In this document: positions 11,734 to 23,300 of the stretch, in pieces
Layout of the letters: every line of letters begins with the position of its first letter
Numbering within the stretch: position 1 is the first letter of the stretch
Origin: Ctena decussata
Taxonomy: Eukaryota; Mollusca; Bivalvia; Lucinida; Lucinidae
Length of the DNA: 64,000 nt
Reading direction: 5' to 3'
NCBI GenBank assembly: GCA_963989385.1
Contig: OZ022503.1
Span: 49,722,858-49,786,857 of the forward strand
Made by a program: the position numbers and the translations under genes
The notes under the pieces: model-generated
What the model was told of the DNA's origin: nothing
The model's input: only the letters and a program-made list of their open reading frames with translations
The model's database searches: none

Positions 11734-12218
11734 CGGGTGTAACAATACATCGGACTATCGATATATCGCAATAGTGACACTGGCAATAGTCACTATCTAT
11801 AGGGAAAGCTGCAATGTCAATACTATCAGCAATAGTGTTTCCAATATCGCAATAGTCTCAATAGTTTCTAGACAAGCATCTTTTTCTTGAAAGAAGTGTT
11901 TTTAACTAAAAGAATAATAGAAACTAATGCGTTTTAGCTGATATTGGATTCCAAAGAATGGAAAATATAACATTTTCTTGTGTTTTGTTGTCATGTTGTG
12001 CACTTTGTGAAATGACAGTCATTGAATAATGCTTTTTAGCCACCAACTTATGTGAACAAACCAGATTTTATGCATAAAAGCAAAATTTCTGGATAAGAAA
12101 GCAGTCTCCAATAGTTATTGCAATAGTAACCTGCAATAGTAATAGTATTGCAATAGGGATTTCTGCAATAGTAATAGTATTGCAATAGTCATTTTGGCCT
12201 GCAATAGTCACCCCTACA
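11734..12218. mobile_element. hAT-like non-autonomous element full of GCAATAGT motifs
   Basis: It starts CGGGTGTAACAATAC and ends TAGTCACCCCTACA. It is flanked by 8-bp copies GAGTTATA (11726-11733) and GAGTTATG (12219-12226), seven of eight matching. CAATAGT recurs more than ten times near the two ends, in both orientations. The 8-bp duplication and GGGGTG-type ends fit hAT. Confidence 0.7.
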
Positions 12219-12289
12219 GAGTTATGGCTTGAACTATAGTCATACAGAACAAATTAGGGTGCACCCATAGCGAAAACCAGATCATTTTT

Positions 12290-12610
12290 GATGTTAAAAC
12301 ATGTTTTCTACAACTAGGATCATGTTAGCTAATCATGTTTAAAGAACATGTTTGATCACAAAACATGTTTCGGGGGTAAATTTGACTTTTTGCGCTAAAA
12401 AGACTATCATAAATTCTGCAATTCACTGTAAAAGTTATAAGTACAATACAAAGATATCAGTTATTACCTTGTTTTTTAAATATGCTAAAATAAAATTCAA
12501 ACATGACTGATTATGATGGATTTATGGTTAACAGTTTTACCATTAACTGCTGCATTGAAAAGTTCTTATTATGTTCAAACATGTCTGAAAATGTTCTGTT
12601 GATCCATAAT
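12290..12610. repeat. AACATGTT-rich short-palindrome patch, copy 1
   Basis: Repeated AAAACATGTTT, AATCATGTTTAAAG and GAACATGTTTGATC words. The same vocabulary fills 18120-18545 and appears again at 14590-14645, so these look like pieces of one diverged repeat. Confidence 0.6.
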
Positions 12611-12819
12611 CTGTTCCCCACCTGGGCTTTCCCAGCACTTTCATTTTCCCTAAATGGCACTTTCAACTCTCTTTGATCTCCTGTGACCTTGAAAATGGGG
12701 GCCAGGTTACCAAAATCTAATCAGTTCTTTCTCCAAATCTAATGATGTATCTGTGCAAGTTTGGTCAAAAGTCATTCATCCCTTCAGGAGATAGAGTGTA
12801 GACAAGAAGCTAAGATAAT

Positions 12820-12905
12820 ACGTCCCCCCCCCCCTCCCCAAGGTGGGGGATGTAACAAAAAAAACATTATGTCCCCCACTCTCCCCATGGTGGGGGATAT
12901 AAATA
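12820..12905. repeat. Pair of C-rich mini-hairpins
   Basis: TCCCCAAGGTGGGGGATGTA and CCCCCACTCTCCCCATGGTG followed by GGGGGATATA form two adjacent stems. They resemble the terminal hairpins of the array elements nearby, and may be the worn edge of one. Confidence 0.5.
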
Positions 12906-13194
12906 GGACAGAATGTACATGTACTGCATATTTCAATAGCTTTACTCAAGTATGTTAAGGACAACTCTCTTAGCCTCAGGGTGGTGCCCCATTAAGGAAT
13001 ACATTTAAAATCATCAAAAAGAACCGGAAGTGGCACCAGATTGCAGACGAAAATTTTTTAAAAAATATAGAATTTCTCCTTCCCTACCAAAATATAAAAT
13101 CACCCATAATAGGAATTAAATAAAGATATGGTAAATAACTGACTTATCCATATCCTATTGAAATATAAATAGAAGCATCGTAAATGACTCCATA

Positions 13195-14035
13195 ATACCC
13201 CGCCACTGCAAACCAATACCCCTTCTTTTATCTTTCTTACATTTTTTTGTCATGACGTGAAGTTCATATTACCTAGATAATGTGTTGCAAGTTTCAGGAA
13301 AATTCTATTCATCTTTGATTTTATACAGTATTTTTTCAGAATTTTATACATGTATATAGCTCTGGGACAGGGGCAGGTAACCTATGTGGACTTAATACTA
13401 CTTGTAACGGACAGCTTATGTTATTTCAATCATCTCTATGAAATTTCATTAAGATATACCGAAAAATAGATTTACTAGATTTTTTTCATGATTTCATACA
13501 TGTATACAGCTTGTGTCAGGGGCAGATAACCACTGGGGGATAAAATTTTGATCAAGACATGAAGCTTATATTGATAATTTGTTACAAGTTTCAGACTCTA
13601 ATTTTATACATTTTTTTTCATTATTTCATGCATGTATATAGCCCCAGGGCAGGGGCAGATAACCCAGGTGGACAAAAATCTGCTTATAACAGAAAAGCTT
13701 CTGTTACTTCGATCATTTCTGTGAAATTTCATCAAGATATTTCAAAGTGTACAGGAAGTACAGGCCAAAAACTATTTTTAAGACCACACAAAGGGCAATA
13801 ACTCCATCAGAAGAAATCAAAATTTGCTCACTAACAATCCCAACCGAGATCTTTCCAAGATCAATGCATATGCCAAGTTTGCAGAAAATCTGTAAATAAA
13901 TACTCAAGTTATCGAACGGAAACGAAGTGCTCACAGATGGATGGACGGACAGACATACGTACGACGGACGAACGGACACACAGACAGCCAGCAGGAAAAC
14001 ATAATACCCCGCCACTAACGTGTGGCGGGGTATAA
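13195..14035 (+). mobile_element. Tandem-array element P (smaller, related to H-type)
   Basis: It opens at ATACCCCGCCACTGC and closes with the hairpin ATACCCCGCCAC/GTGGCGGGGTAT at 14006-14033. In between are diverged repeats (CATGTATATAGC, GGGGCAGATAACC, AAATTTCATCAAGATAT), and a GGACGGACAGACATACGTAC run stands just before the closing hairpin, as in the other array elements. No coding. Confidence 0.65.
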
Positions 14036-14304
14036 TGATAGAAAGAGACAAATTATTAGTTAGAAAGTATTGACATACATTTGTTCTACAATTCAGATGT
14101 AACATATAATTTCAACACTTCCAGTGACAATTTATTTAAAGGCAGTTCACAGACGGAACATTTGATATGGCTGTCTGCTGTTGTGTAAATGTATTTTTGC
14201 AACAAGAGCTGTCACTAAGCTCATCTAGCATTGGACTAAGAACTATATATGCTCCCTTAGGCCTATTGTGGATGGAGTGGGGGTTGTTGTGATGCAGGTT
14301 TACA

Positions 14305-14570
14305 TCCATGTTAAACAGCTATGGTAATGTTGTACACCTAACCACACTATTCTTTGGCAAGCTAAGGCCTCCTAAGTGTAACCGGTATACTAAGCACACA
14401 TACTTTCCCCATTAACTGACAACTGCCCAAGCACACATACTATCCCCAGTAACTGACAACTGCCCTTCTTTTATCAGGGAAGCGAAAGTAAGTGGCTGGA
14501 CCAGGTAGTAAACCTGGGACCTCTGACTCTTGAGGCAGACACACTACCAACTGTGCTACGTGGCCCAGTT
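14305..14570 (-). mobile_element. tRNA-derived SINE, diverged copy of the 7020-7276 family
   Basis: It shares CTAACCACACTATTC, CCTCCTAAG and AACTGACAACTGCCCTTCTT with the SINE at 7020-7276 in the same order. The minus-strand head (GGGCCACGTAGCACAGTTGG) is tRNA-like but its B box is mutated. AACTGACAACTGCCC and its flank occur twice (about 14414 and 14448), a small internal duplication. Confidence 0.75.
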
Positions 14571-15337
14571 TCGTGCAGGGGATTGGGGCGTTTGAACATG
14601 TCTTAATCATAATAGGAACATGTTTTGATAATATTTTGAACATGGATGGACCCAGAACCGAATTTTGTGACATGATATTGGTTAGCGATAACAGAGTATC
14701 GGCAAATTTACAGCTTCCCTTCTGGCAACAGTGCAAAATCGGTCATTTACAACTTAACATTTTCTCATGAAATTTTGTTATTTTCAAAAAAAGAAAATTA
14801 TTTTGATGTAAATATAACCTTTGTCCTTCATTATTCCATATTTGTTAAATGAAGTATAATCGAACAACCGAGAAACAAATATTCAAAGCGAGTACCTATA
14901 TGTGAAATTTTACCGCATAGCGGCAGCCATTTTTTTCCAATTTGATTGGTTCAGTCATGTCATGACCCCTTGTTGTTTTGACGTAGCTCATTTGCATAAC
15001 CAATCAAATTACAAATTTTTTAATTTATTCAGTATGACGTAGAATTGATCAATGAATCTCATGGTTATTTTTATTTTTAGAATTTCCATATATTTCCGTG
15101 AAAAAATGGGCTGCAAAGATTGGTCAATTTTCAGAAGCGAATATCTTCGCTATTTATGCATCCGAAAGCAAACGAAAGAAACCATAATGAAGCTGAAGGT
15201 TTCCTCTACAAACTGGAGTTAATTTTAGAAGTGTAAACATTAGCGCATCTGTGCGCAAAGCATTAAAACACACCCACTGTTTACACAGTCGGCAATGGCG
15301 CGACAGAAAATCTGATACACCGCGAAAAGTAAAACAT
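14571..15337. other. No recognised gene
   Basis: It contains GAACATGTT words at 14590-14645 and the inverted pair TTTGATTGGTT / AACCAATCAAA around 14940-15007. Nothing here reads as coding. Confidence 0.4.
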
Positions 15338-17755
15338 AACAAGAGGGCCATGAGGCCCTGAATCGCTCACCTGAACAATTGGCAAAGTGTGTTTTTCTTA
15401 CATCTGAAATTGTCAAAATATGAGTCTTGGGTCAAAAGTCAAAGAATGACCATGACCTGTTGTAATCATAAATCTTCATGTACTCATTAAGACAACCATA
15501 TATACCATTTTTAGGCCAAAATCTTCTAAACTTTCCATGAAATCTTATGTTCTGGCAGTTTTCCATAAAAAAGTCAAGGTAAACCCAAGATTATCATTTG
15601 AACAGTCTTGGTAGTACTCTAGTATTCTATGCTACTTACATGTACCAAGTTTCAAGGCCGTAAGTCTATTGGTTCTGGAGAAGAAAAATATTATTATTAA
15701 AGGTTTTTAAACTAAATGGGTATGGCGGTCATATTGGTCATGTGACCTAGACCGTTTGAACAAATTTTTGTTCCCTCAACCCCTGGAGGCTCTAATGAAG
15801 TGTGTTTACAATTGGCCCTTTGGCTTTTGAGGAAATGTCTGAAAATATGAGAGATCTTGATCAAAGGTCAAAGAATGACCTTGACGTCAAAGAATGACCT
15901 TGACCTCTTGTACTCCTAATTCTTCATGACCTCATTAAGAAAATGGTATATACCAATTTTTAGACCAACATCTTCAAAACTTCCAATGAAATCTTATGTT
16001 CTAGCATTTTCCCATATTTGACCTTGCCGTAAAATGGTCAAGGTCAACACAAGGACATCATTCTGAAAAATCTTGATAGTACTGGTGTACCCAATGCTAC
16101 ATAAACTTTCAAGGTCATCGGTCGATTGGTTCTGGAGAAGAAGATTTTTATAGGTTTTTACCATATATGGGCATGGTGGCCATGTTGGTCATGTGACCTG
16201 GACCGTTTGAACAAATTTTCATTCCCTCAACCCCTGGAGGCTCTATATTGAATTAAGTTACAATTGGCCCAGCGGTTTTGGAGGAGACTGTTTGAAATTG
16301 TCAAAATATAAGAGTTCTGGGTCTAAGGTCAAAGAATGACCTTGACCTTTTGTACTCACAAATCTTTATGTTCTCTTAAGATGACTGTTTATACCAATTC
16401 TTGGGCCTTAATCTTCAAAACTTCCAATGAAATCTTATGTTCTAGCATTTTCCCATATTTGAACTTGCTGTAAACAAGGTCAATGTCACCCAAGGTCATG
16501 ATTTGAGCAATCTTGATAGTACTCAAGTACCCGATACTACAAACCAAGTTTCAAGGCCATCTGTCAATCGGTTCTGGAGCAGAAGAATTTTTAAGATTTT
16601 TACCATATATGGGCGTGGTGGCCATGTTGGTCGTGTGACCTTGACTGTATGAATAAATTTTGTTCCCTCAACCCCTAGAGGCTCTACATGAAATTTAAGG
16701 ACAATTGGCCCGGTGGCTTTTGTGGAGATTGTTTAAAATTGTCAAAATATGAGAGTTCTGGGTCAAAGGTCAAAGAATGACCTTGACCTCTTGTACTCAT
16801 ACAGTTTCATGTACTCATTAAGATGACTGTAGATACCAATTTTTAGCCCAAAATCTTCAACAGTTTCCAAGAAATCTATGTTCTAGCATTTTGCCATATA
16901 GAAGCACATGGAAGCAAACTTGACCTTACCGTAGAAAAGGTCAAGGTCAACCCAAGGTCATAATTTAAACAATCTTGGTAGTACTTGTGCACCCAATGCT
17001 ACATACCAAGTTTCAAGGCCATCGGCATATTGGTTCCAGAGAAGAAGATTTTTTTAGGTTTTTACCATATATGGGCGTGACGGCCATGTTGGTCATGTGA
17101 CCTGGACCGTATGAATAAATTTTTATTCCCCCAACCCCTGGAGGCTCTATATGAAATTTGGTTTCAATTGGCCCAGTGGCTTTTGAGGAGATTGTTTGAA
17201 ATTGTCAAAATATGAGAGTTCTGGGTCAAAGGTGAAAGAATGACCTTGACCTCTTATACTCATAAATCTTCATGTACTCATTAAGATGAATGTAGATATC
17301 AATTTTTAGCCCAAAATCTTCAACAGTTTCCACGATATCTTATGTTCTAGCATTTTCCCAAATAAAAGCACCAGAAAGCAAATTTGACCTTGCCGTAAAA
17401 AAGGTCAAGGTCTACCCAAGGTCATAGTTTGAACAATCTTGGTAGTACTCGCGTACCAGATGCTACATACTAAGTTTCAAGGCCATCGGCCTATTGGTTC
17501 TGGAAAAGAAGATTTTTAAAGGTTTTTACCATATATGGGCATGGCAGCCATGTTGGTCATGTGACCACGATCGTTTGAACAACTTTTCGTTCCTAAGGTC
17601 CCAGGAGGCTATATATGAAATTTGGTTGCAATCGGCCCACCGGTTTCAGAGGAGAAGTTGTTTGAAATTGTGGACGGACGACGGACGACGACGACGGACG
17701 CCGGAGCCTTACCATCCTATAAGCTCCCCCGGAGCCACTGGCTCAGGTGAGCTAA
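15338..17755 (+). mobile_element. Tandem-array element H2 (Helitron/HINE-like, non-autonomous)
   Basis: Left end AACAAGAGGGCCATGAGGCC then CGCTCACCTGA; right end GAGCC/GGCTC hairpin then AGGTGAGCTAA at 17755. The interior is about five units of roughly 450 bp, each with GGGTCAAAGGTCAAAGAATG, TGACCTTGACCT, CAATGAAATCTTATGTTCTA, CCATATATGGGCG and GGTCATGTGACC. A GACGGACGACGACGACGGAC run precedes the right hairpin. It has the same architecture and ends as H1 and H3 but different array units. No coding; the short frame at 17494-17769 is a by-product. Confidence 0.75.
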
Positions 17756-18119
17756 AAATACTTAACTGAGCGATGTGTAAATTGAAATTATTGATCGATA
17801 AAATGTCAGACAAAACTTGAGGGGTTGTGTAGTTTGACATAACATAACTTTTTTATTTCTATACGGATTTTGAAAATTTAAACATCTTTATTTTTCTAAT
17901 GAATTGAACTTTCTCATACTGTTTTTATTGTTGGAAAAATTGCAATTTTAAGAAATGCTCTGTTATCGCTATATTGGTTCCATAACATGGAATGTAACTT
18001 GCTGAAATTTAGATGTTACATAATTCTTAAAATGCATCAAAGGTCATCAACATGCAAAATTGCTGAGGACCAGGACCAACATTTAAAGTTAAACCGTCGC
18101 CACCTTTTTGAAATGCTAA

Positions 18120-18545
18120 TACTCGTTAAAGATCATGTTTAAACATGTTTTGTGGTAATGTTTGAACATGATCAAACATGGTCAAACATGATATATTGGT
18201 GCATGTAACATGTTTGAACATGTATATGCCACTGTTGCATGTAACATGTGACATGCCAGGTTAAATCATGTTTAGACATGATTATGCGTGTCTGAATGAT
18301 GTTGAACACATTTTCAAGAATATGTTTCAATGTGTTTAATCATTTTATTTACATGATTGTCAAACATGGCTGAACACAGTTAATATCTGATCATTTTTGA
18401 CCATGGTGTCAGTTAACGCACATGTTTAAACATTTCCTAACATGTTCATAACATTCTCAAAACATGTTCAGTCATGTCCAGATATCATGTTTAAACATGA
18501 TTTAAACATGTTCAAACATGTTTCAATCATGGAACTTTCTGTATG
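18120..18545. repeat. AACATGTT-rich patch, copy 2, with a perfect p53-type 20-mer
   Basis: More than fifteen ACATG-centred words (GTTTGAACATG, AACATGTTC, TTAAACATGATTTAAACATG). At 18504-18523 two decamers AAACATGTTC and AAACATGTTT abut with no spacer. Both match RRRCWWGYYY, the p53/p63/p73 half-site. Confidence 0.7.
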
Positions 18546-19297
18546 GACTGAAAGCAGCAACTTTATGATGCCTAGACTGTGGTCCATCAAGCATTAGAAC
18601 TACCACTGACATTCTAAACATTAGCCAAGAGAAAATGGGAACTTTAGAGACATGATAGTTATCTATATAGTCTTTGAAAGAAAAATATATGAATTTAAAC
18701 AAATCAATGTTTCAGACTGCAGCCAGTCTAACAGCCAGCCAGCTATTAGCACCGCAGGATGGTTAATTTTATTGGAGCATCTTTTAATCTCCCCTGTTAC
18801 CCAGGAATTCTTTCCCATCTAGGAAGTAGCAAGCAATTTTAAGGGCCTTATCGCCTAGTTCCTCAAATTGCCTTCAACCTAGATACCTGTGTTTATTTAA
18901 AGTACCATTCAAACATCCCAACCAGGTTATGGTAAACAAATTATCACCTCTTTTATCTTCTATTAAATTCATATTTACTAATTTGTGATAAATATAATAA
19001 ATTAGTGCTGGTAAGTACTTGAATATGTCAAGACTTCTTCATATAGCCATAAAATAACTTTCGATTATTATAATGCCTGTCCTCACTTGCAATGTTTCAG
19101 CAGAAAAAGGGACGGCAACAAAGATACAAGTTACAGTGCCATTCCTGATTATCAGACTGTAGGCTCAGTTTCAGGCCGACACAGTCAAAGACAATTATAC
19201 TGTCGCCTTAAGTCTTAGAGTATACAAGTAAATGTTAAACATTCTGAAAATCTGAACTCTGCAGCAAGTTTTGAGAGTTTTTGCAAGGATGCCAGAT
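18546..19297. other. No recognised gene or repeat
   Basis: AT-rich sequence with no clear structure. Confidence 0.4.
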
Positions 19298-19600
19298 CAC
19301 AGGGTATAAACCAGTCCGCCAATTTTCGCTTCCTGCAGAGACTGTCCATCATATTTGGCTTCTGCCGAGACTGTCCTTGATCTCTTGCTTCCTGCTGAGA
19401 CTTCTGTACATGATAAATGGCTTCCTGCAGAGACCGTCCACGTGATTCTGCTTCCTGCCGAGGCTCTCGGTATGAAGCCATTTTTCGAGGACGGTAGTCC
19501 CTGCAGGAAGCAAGAGATTGCGGACAGTCTCAGCAGAAGCCCAATATGATGGACAGTCTCTGCAGGAAGCGAAAATTGGCGGACTAGTTTATACCCTGTG
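19298..19600. mobile_element. Giant foldback element, CACAGGG ends, copy 1
   Basis: It begins CACAGGGTATAAACCAGTCC and ends with the near-inverse, and is self-complementary through most of its 303 bp. Each arm is built of short repeats of the form GCTTCCTGCAGAGACTGTCC. A 5-bp direct repeat CAGAT flanks it (19293-19297, 19601-19605). The repeats give open frames on both strands with residues like ASAETV, which is an artefact. Copy 2 is at 43997-44329. Confidence 0.85.
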
Positions 19601-19781
19601 CAGATGCAGAAACAACATTTTACAAAAGCTTAAGGTTCTGCTCCAGGACCCAGGAGACCAGGCACCATGTGCAACTTTGTCATTACAGCTGCTGCCGCAT
19701 TATGCCAAACGTGCATTACACCAAATGTCGCACTTGAAAGCTCAGAGGGTGATAAAACTCTAGCTTATAAATGCTGCAATA

Positions 19782-19890
19782 TACCGTAATGTGCCTAAAT
19801 TTTGGGACACCTAGAAAAATTAATTTTCCATTTGGGACAAATGGAAAATTAATTATTGTAGGTGTCCCAATACTTATGTATATTACGGTA
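19782..19890. mobile_element. TACCGTAAT MITE, GGGACACC palindrome, copy 1
   Basis: A 109-bp palindrome from TACCGTAATGTGCC to TATTACGGTA, with TTGGGACACCTA and TAGGTGTCCCAA in the arms and CATTTGGGACAAATG at the centre. Related copies: 52785-52870 and a truncated one at 33091-33141. Confidence 0.8.
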
Positions 19891-20539
19891 AATACTGAAA
19901 CAGGTAAGTCAGCAAACATAATGCCCGCCAGTGTTAAGATGAGTGTCTAGAATGTTTGCCATTCCATCTGCATCCGACATCTAAAAAGCAAACTGTTCAT
20001 TTTTTGGAACACCAACAGTTATTTTTTCAGGTGTCCCAAGTTAATGGAAGAACTGAATTGAGTACTGTGGATGAGATTTGCCATTTTGGCCTCAGACTCT
20101 CAACCGAAATGCCTGTTGATCTGGCATTGGTATATGGCTAAAAAAAAATGCAAAAGCTTGTTCATCCTTTTTTTTCTCGATCAGACTGACTAACTGGCTT
20201 AAACATGCTCAGTTTGCAAATGATATGAATTCATCAAGACAAATTTTCATGGAATGTGGTCCAGAGAACAGGTCAATAGATGTATGTTTGTAAAGACACA
20301 GCCAGTGATGTCTCTGATATTGGACAAGGGAGTAAAAATTTATAATCCTCGAGTGACCAAAGATGACCAAATAATCCAATTGTTTAACACTTTAACGGGA
20401 TAAATACAGTATAAATATTTGTACAAACACTTGTCCGTTGTGACTATCTTAAGTTTTCACTGAGTTTCATGATACGACCAGAAAATTCCACACCCTGCCG
20501 TACACCCTGCCAATGCTGATAATTTTTTTCTCTTTTAAA

Positions 20540-20830
20540 TTTATGTATCCATAAAAAGAGTAATAATGTAGCCAAATATGCTACTACTTATTCGAGTTTC
20601 ATGACTTTTACAAAGGGAAACAACTTTTGTGACTTCCTGTTTGCTTAATTCCCTGGATGACGAGACCCTTCCAAAAACAGGCACTCTTAAAGTAAAGAAG
20701 TTGATTCTAGACAAGCAAATTCTTTCCTTCAAGAGATTACCCTAAGACTAAAGGGAGGCAAAAAATAAAAGCAACAGAGTTGCTTCCCCTGAAATGGCTG
20801 ATATGAGTGAAATACTGTTAAAAAGGATGT
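20540..20830. repeat. Dispersed repeat, GACTTCCTGTTTGC family
   Basis: It contains ACAAAGGGAAACAACTTTTG, GACTTCCTGTTTGCTTAATT and CAAATTCTTTCCTTCAAGAG. The same words occur in order at 37030-37290, 45130-45340 and 48690-48860, with shorter matches at 31825-31970 and 40070-40250. Better copies end in AAGGTGTACCCAT-like inverted repeats, so this is probably a MITE family. Confidence 0.65.
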
Positions 20831-22101
20831 AAAATCGCAAGTCATCCACCCATCCATCTGAAAATGGTTACCATTCTCCTCAGGATTGAAATATATGTAA
20901 ATAAGTACTAACAAACAAATGGTGCAAAAAATTTTGTTGACTTTATTGTATTTTCAAGGCTGTATTCCTGCCTAGTAGTCCTGTAAATCAAATGACTAAC
21001 ATTGTCAAAAGTTGACAAAGTAACCACTAAATGTCCAAAATACAGTCATCTAATATTTATGGGTATGTAAGTAGCTTTATAAAATTTTCATGTGTGAATT
21101 GTAATAAATTTGTGGGCACTTAAACCTGATATCAGTTTTATGGAACTTTTCATTTCAAATACTTCAATATTTACAAGTATACCTGATGTCATGATTTTTT
21201 TTTTCAAGTTTTTCTTAAGTTTTTTCATTGCCCCATGATAAAGTCTATAATCAGCATTTTGTGTTTCGTTTCATCGACCTAGGTAGTTCTGATTCTGGGC
21301 CACAACATGTTTTTGAGAAAGCTCTGAACCACGATGTGAATTTGCATCTTGAAGAAGTCTTAGCTGGGCTGTTGGACAATCTTAGACATACGGACTGAAA
21401 TCTAAATGATTTCATTCTGAAATTTTAACAAATTCAAATTAGGTGATTCACACAACCTAACACATGACCTTTTGGGACCTTACAATCGTGCAAATAAATA
21501 AATTTTGATAGGTATCAATTGACTTATTTTAATATAAAAATGCTACAACTATTTACATACATAAAAGCTTATAATAATGTTACAGCTGATTTGCCGCAAA
21601 TACTAAACATCACTGCGTAACTAACAGCATGATACAAGAAAAATTCCTTTGCAATGAAAGGTCAAAAGAACATTATTTTGGTATGTTAATTTTCATTCAT
21701 GGCTGTTTCTGATCACTTTATTTATGAAATCATAATTCAACAGTTCTAAATATAATTACATAGGTGTATACAATAAGTATTTAAAAACATTCTTGTGGCT
21801 TTTTTTATCTAAAGTCAAAGCACACCCACTCACAATCTATTAAAGTTACAAAGTTTCACATGATAGTTTGAGTAAGCTTTAACCCCAAGTTTAGAAAATT
21901 ACGAAATATTGTCTTAAGAAGGAGGCATTGGTTATAAATACACTGTGAAAAAGGAACGATATATGTACTAACATGGAAAGCCAGCTATTTATCAAAGCAA
22001 GAGTTGCATTTTCAAATGTGGTGTATGCAAAAACACTAGCATTTGTTGCCAAATATAATGTGAGGAGCAATGCAAAAGCACTGACCACAAATACATAATA
22101 A
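20831..22101. other. No recognised gene or repeat
   Basis: AT-rich sequence; no open frame with recognisable content. Confidence 0.4.
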
Positions 22102-22555
22102 TTGAGGCGCAACACGACAAAACCAACAAAGTGGCATATGAACCCAGCGAAGACTCAGGACAGCCTGGGAGTCTTCCCTGTGTGCTTAAAGGATAGCTAT
22201 TAGTGTTGGGGTCTAAGCTTCTTCCATGTGGACACTGAAGACTCTGATCAGACTGGGAAAATGCCAAGCCCAACCCAGGGATTTCGCTAAAGACTGAATG
22301 ACTGGTGGTCCACTGGACCAACTTTTCCACAATTTAAGTGGTCCTCCCGATGTTTCGGCTATTCTTTGTTATCATGTGTTTTCATTTAATTTCAAAATCA
22401 GTTGGTCTGCAGGACCAGCTACCAAAGACATCAACTGGTCATGCCTAAAAAACACCGGTCCAGGACCAACAGACTTATGGTTAATAAAACCCCTGCCAAC
22501 CTGAGTCCTCGCTGGGTGCACGTCACTTTGTTGGTTTTCTTGTGTCCCGGCTCAA
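22102..22555. mobile_element. TTGAGCCGCGACAC MITE, copy 1, interrupted
   Basis: The ends TTGAGGCGCAACACGACAAA and TTTTCTTGTGTCCCGGCTCAA are inverted repeats. The interior AGACTCAGGACAGCCTGGG and its partner match the intact 241-bp copy at 39638-39878 and another at 47666-47906. A 220-bp insert at 22276-22495 splits this copy. Confidence 0.85.
22276..22495. mobile_element. CAGGGATTT...AAACCCCTG element nested in a MITE
   Basis: Terminal inverted repeats CAGGGATTTC and AAAACCCCTG. CCAACC is duplicated at 22270-22275 and 22496-22501. The interior has TGGTCCACTGGACCA and TGGTCCAGGACCA-like palindromes. Removing the insert and one CCAACC gives the expected host MITE sequence. Confidence 0.75.
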
Positions 22556-23300
22556 TTATTCCGTCTAAAGACTGGACATAGGCTAGGCCTATATTTGTCC
22601 TCTCCTATTATGTTGTCAAGAAATTTCCTATTATATAAATGACTGAAAAGACTTCAGTTTCATTTTCTGACTCACAGGTATGTCTACAGTAAACTATCTT
22701 TTAATTTTATTTTCCCAGCATTTTAAAATCATAAACACAATGGTGCATGAAAACTTAAAGGTAAATTATTTTTTAAAAAAAGAAACCGGTTTGAAAAGTT
22801 AAAATGAAGACTGCTGAAGTTATTGTAAAATCAGATATGCAAATTAGAGTAAAGAGCATCAATGTCATGAGAATTTAATATATAGCAACAAAGTAATGAA
22901 AATTTTATACTTTAGACATGTTAGAAAAGAATTTAAGTAATTCATGTGTGAATGGATGAGTGAAGTAAAATTTTATTTTATAAGACCTACTGAAACAGAC
23001 ATGTTCCAAAACACAATGATTTTTTAACTATTTTGGGAATGGGGCTGGTGCCAGCCACTGAAATAGAACTGAGAAAAATCTTGTTGCCATTGGTGCAGTA
23101 TGTCAGTTTGGTCTTCTCAGCACTTATCTCCATTATACATACTTAAATTCTCCATAGTCCTATCAAAGGTAAAAACCATCAAAATACAAATCATTATGAT
23201 ACCTGTACAGCCTTCAGAATTGATGAAAATGTGTCGGTTGATGTGCTGTTTTGTAGCATACATGTATAATTGGCAAAAAAGAAGGAACAAGGTATTTTTA
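22556..23300. other. No recognised gene or repeat
   Basis: AT-rich sequence. Short open frames on both strands near 23100-23380 overlap each other and have no family. Confidence 0.4.

Noticed and set aside
19215..19763. Open frames on both strands with repeated ASAETV / LLPAETS residues (also at 43917-44406)
   Set aside because: They are translations of the short repeats in the two giant foldbacks. Both strands are open because the sequence is self-complementary with a repeat length divisible by three.
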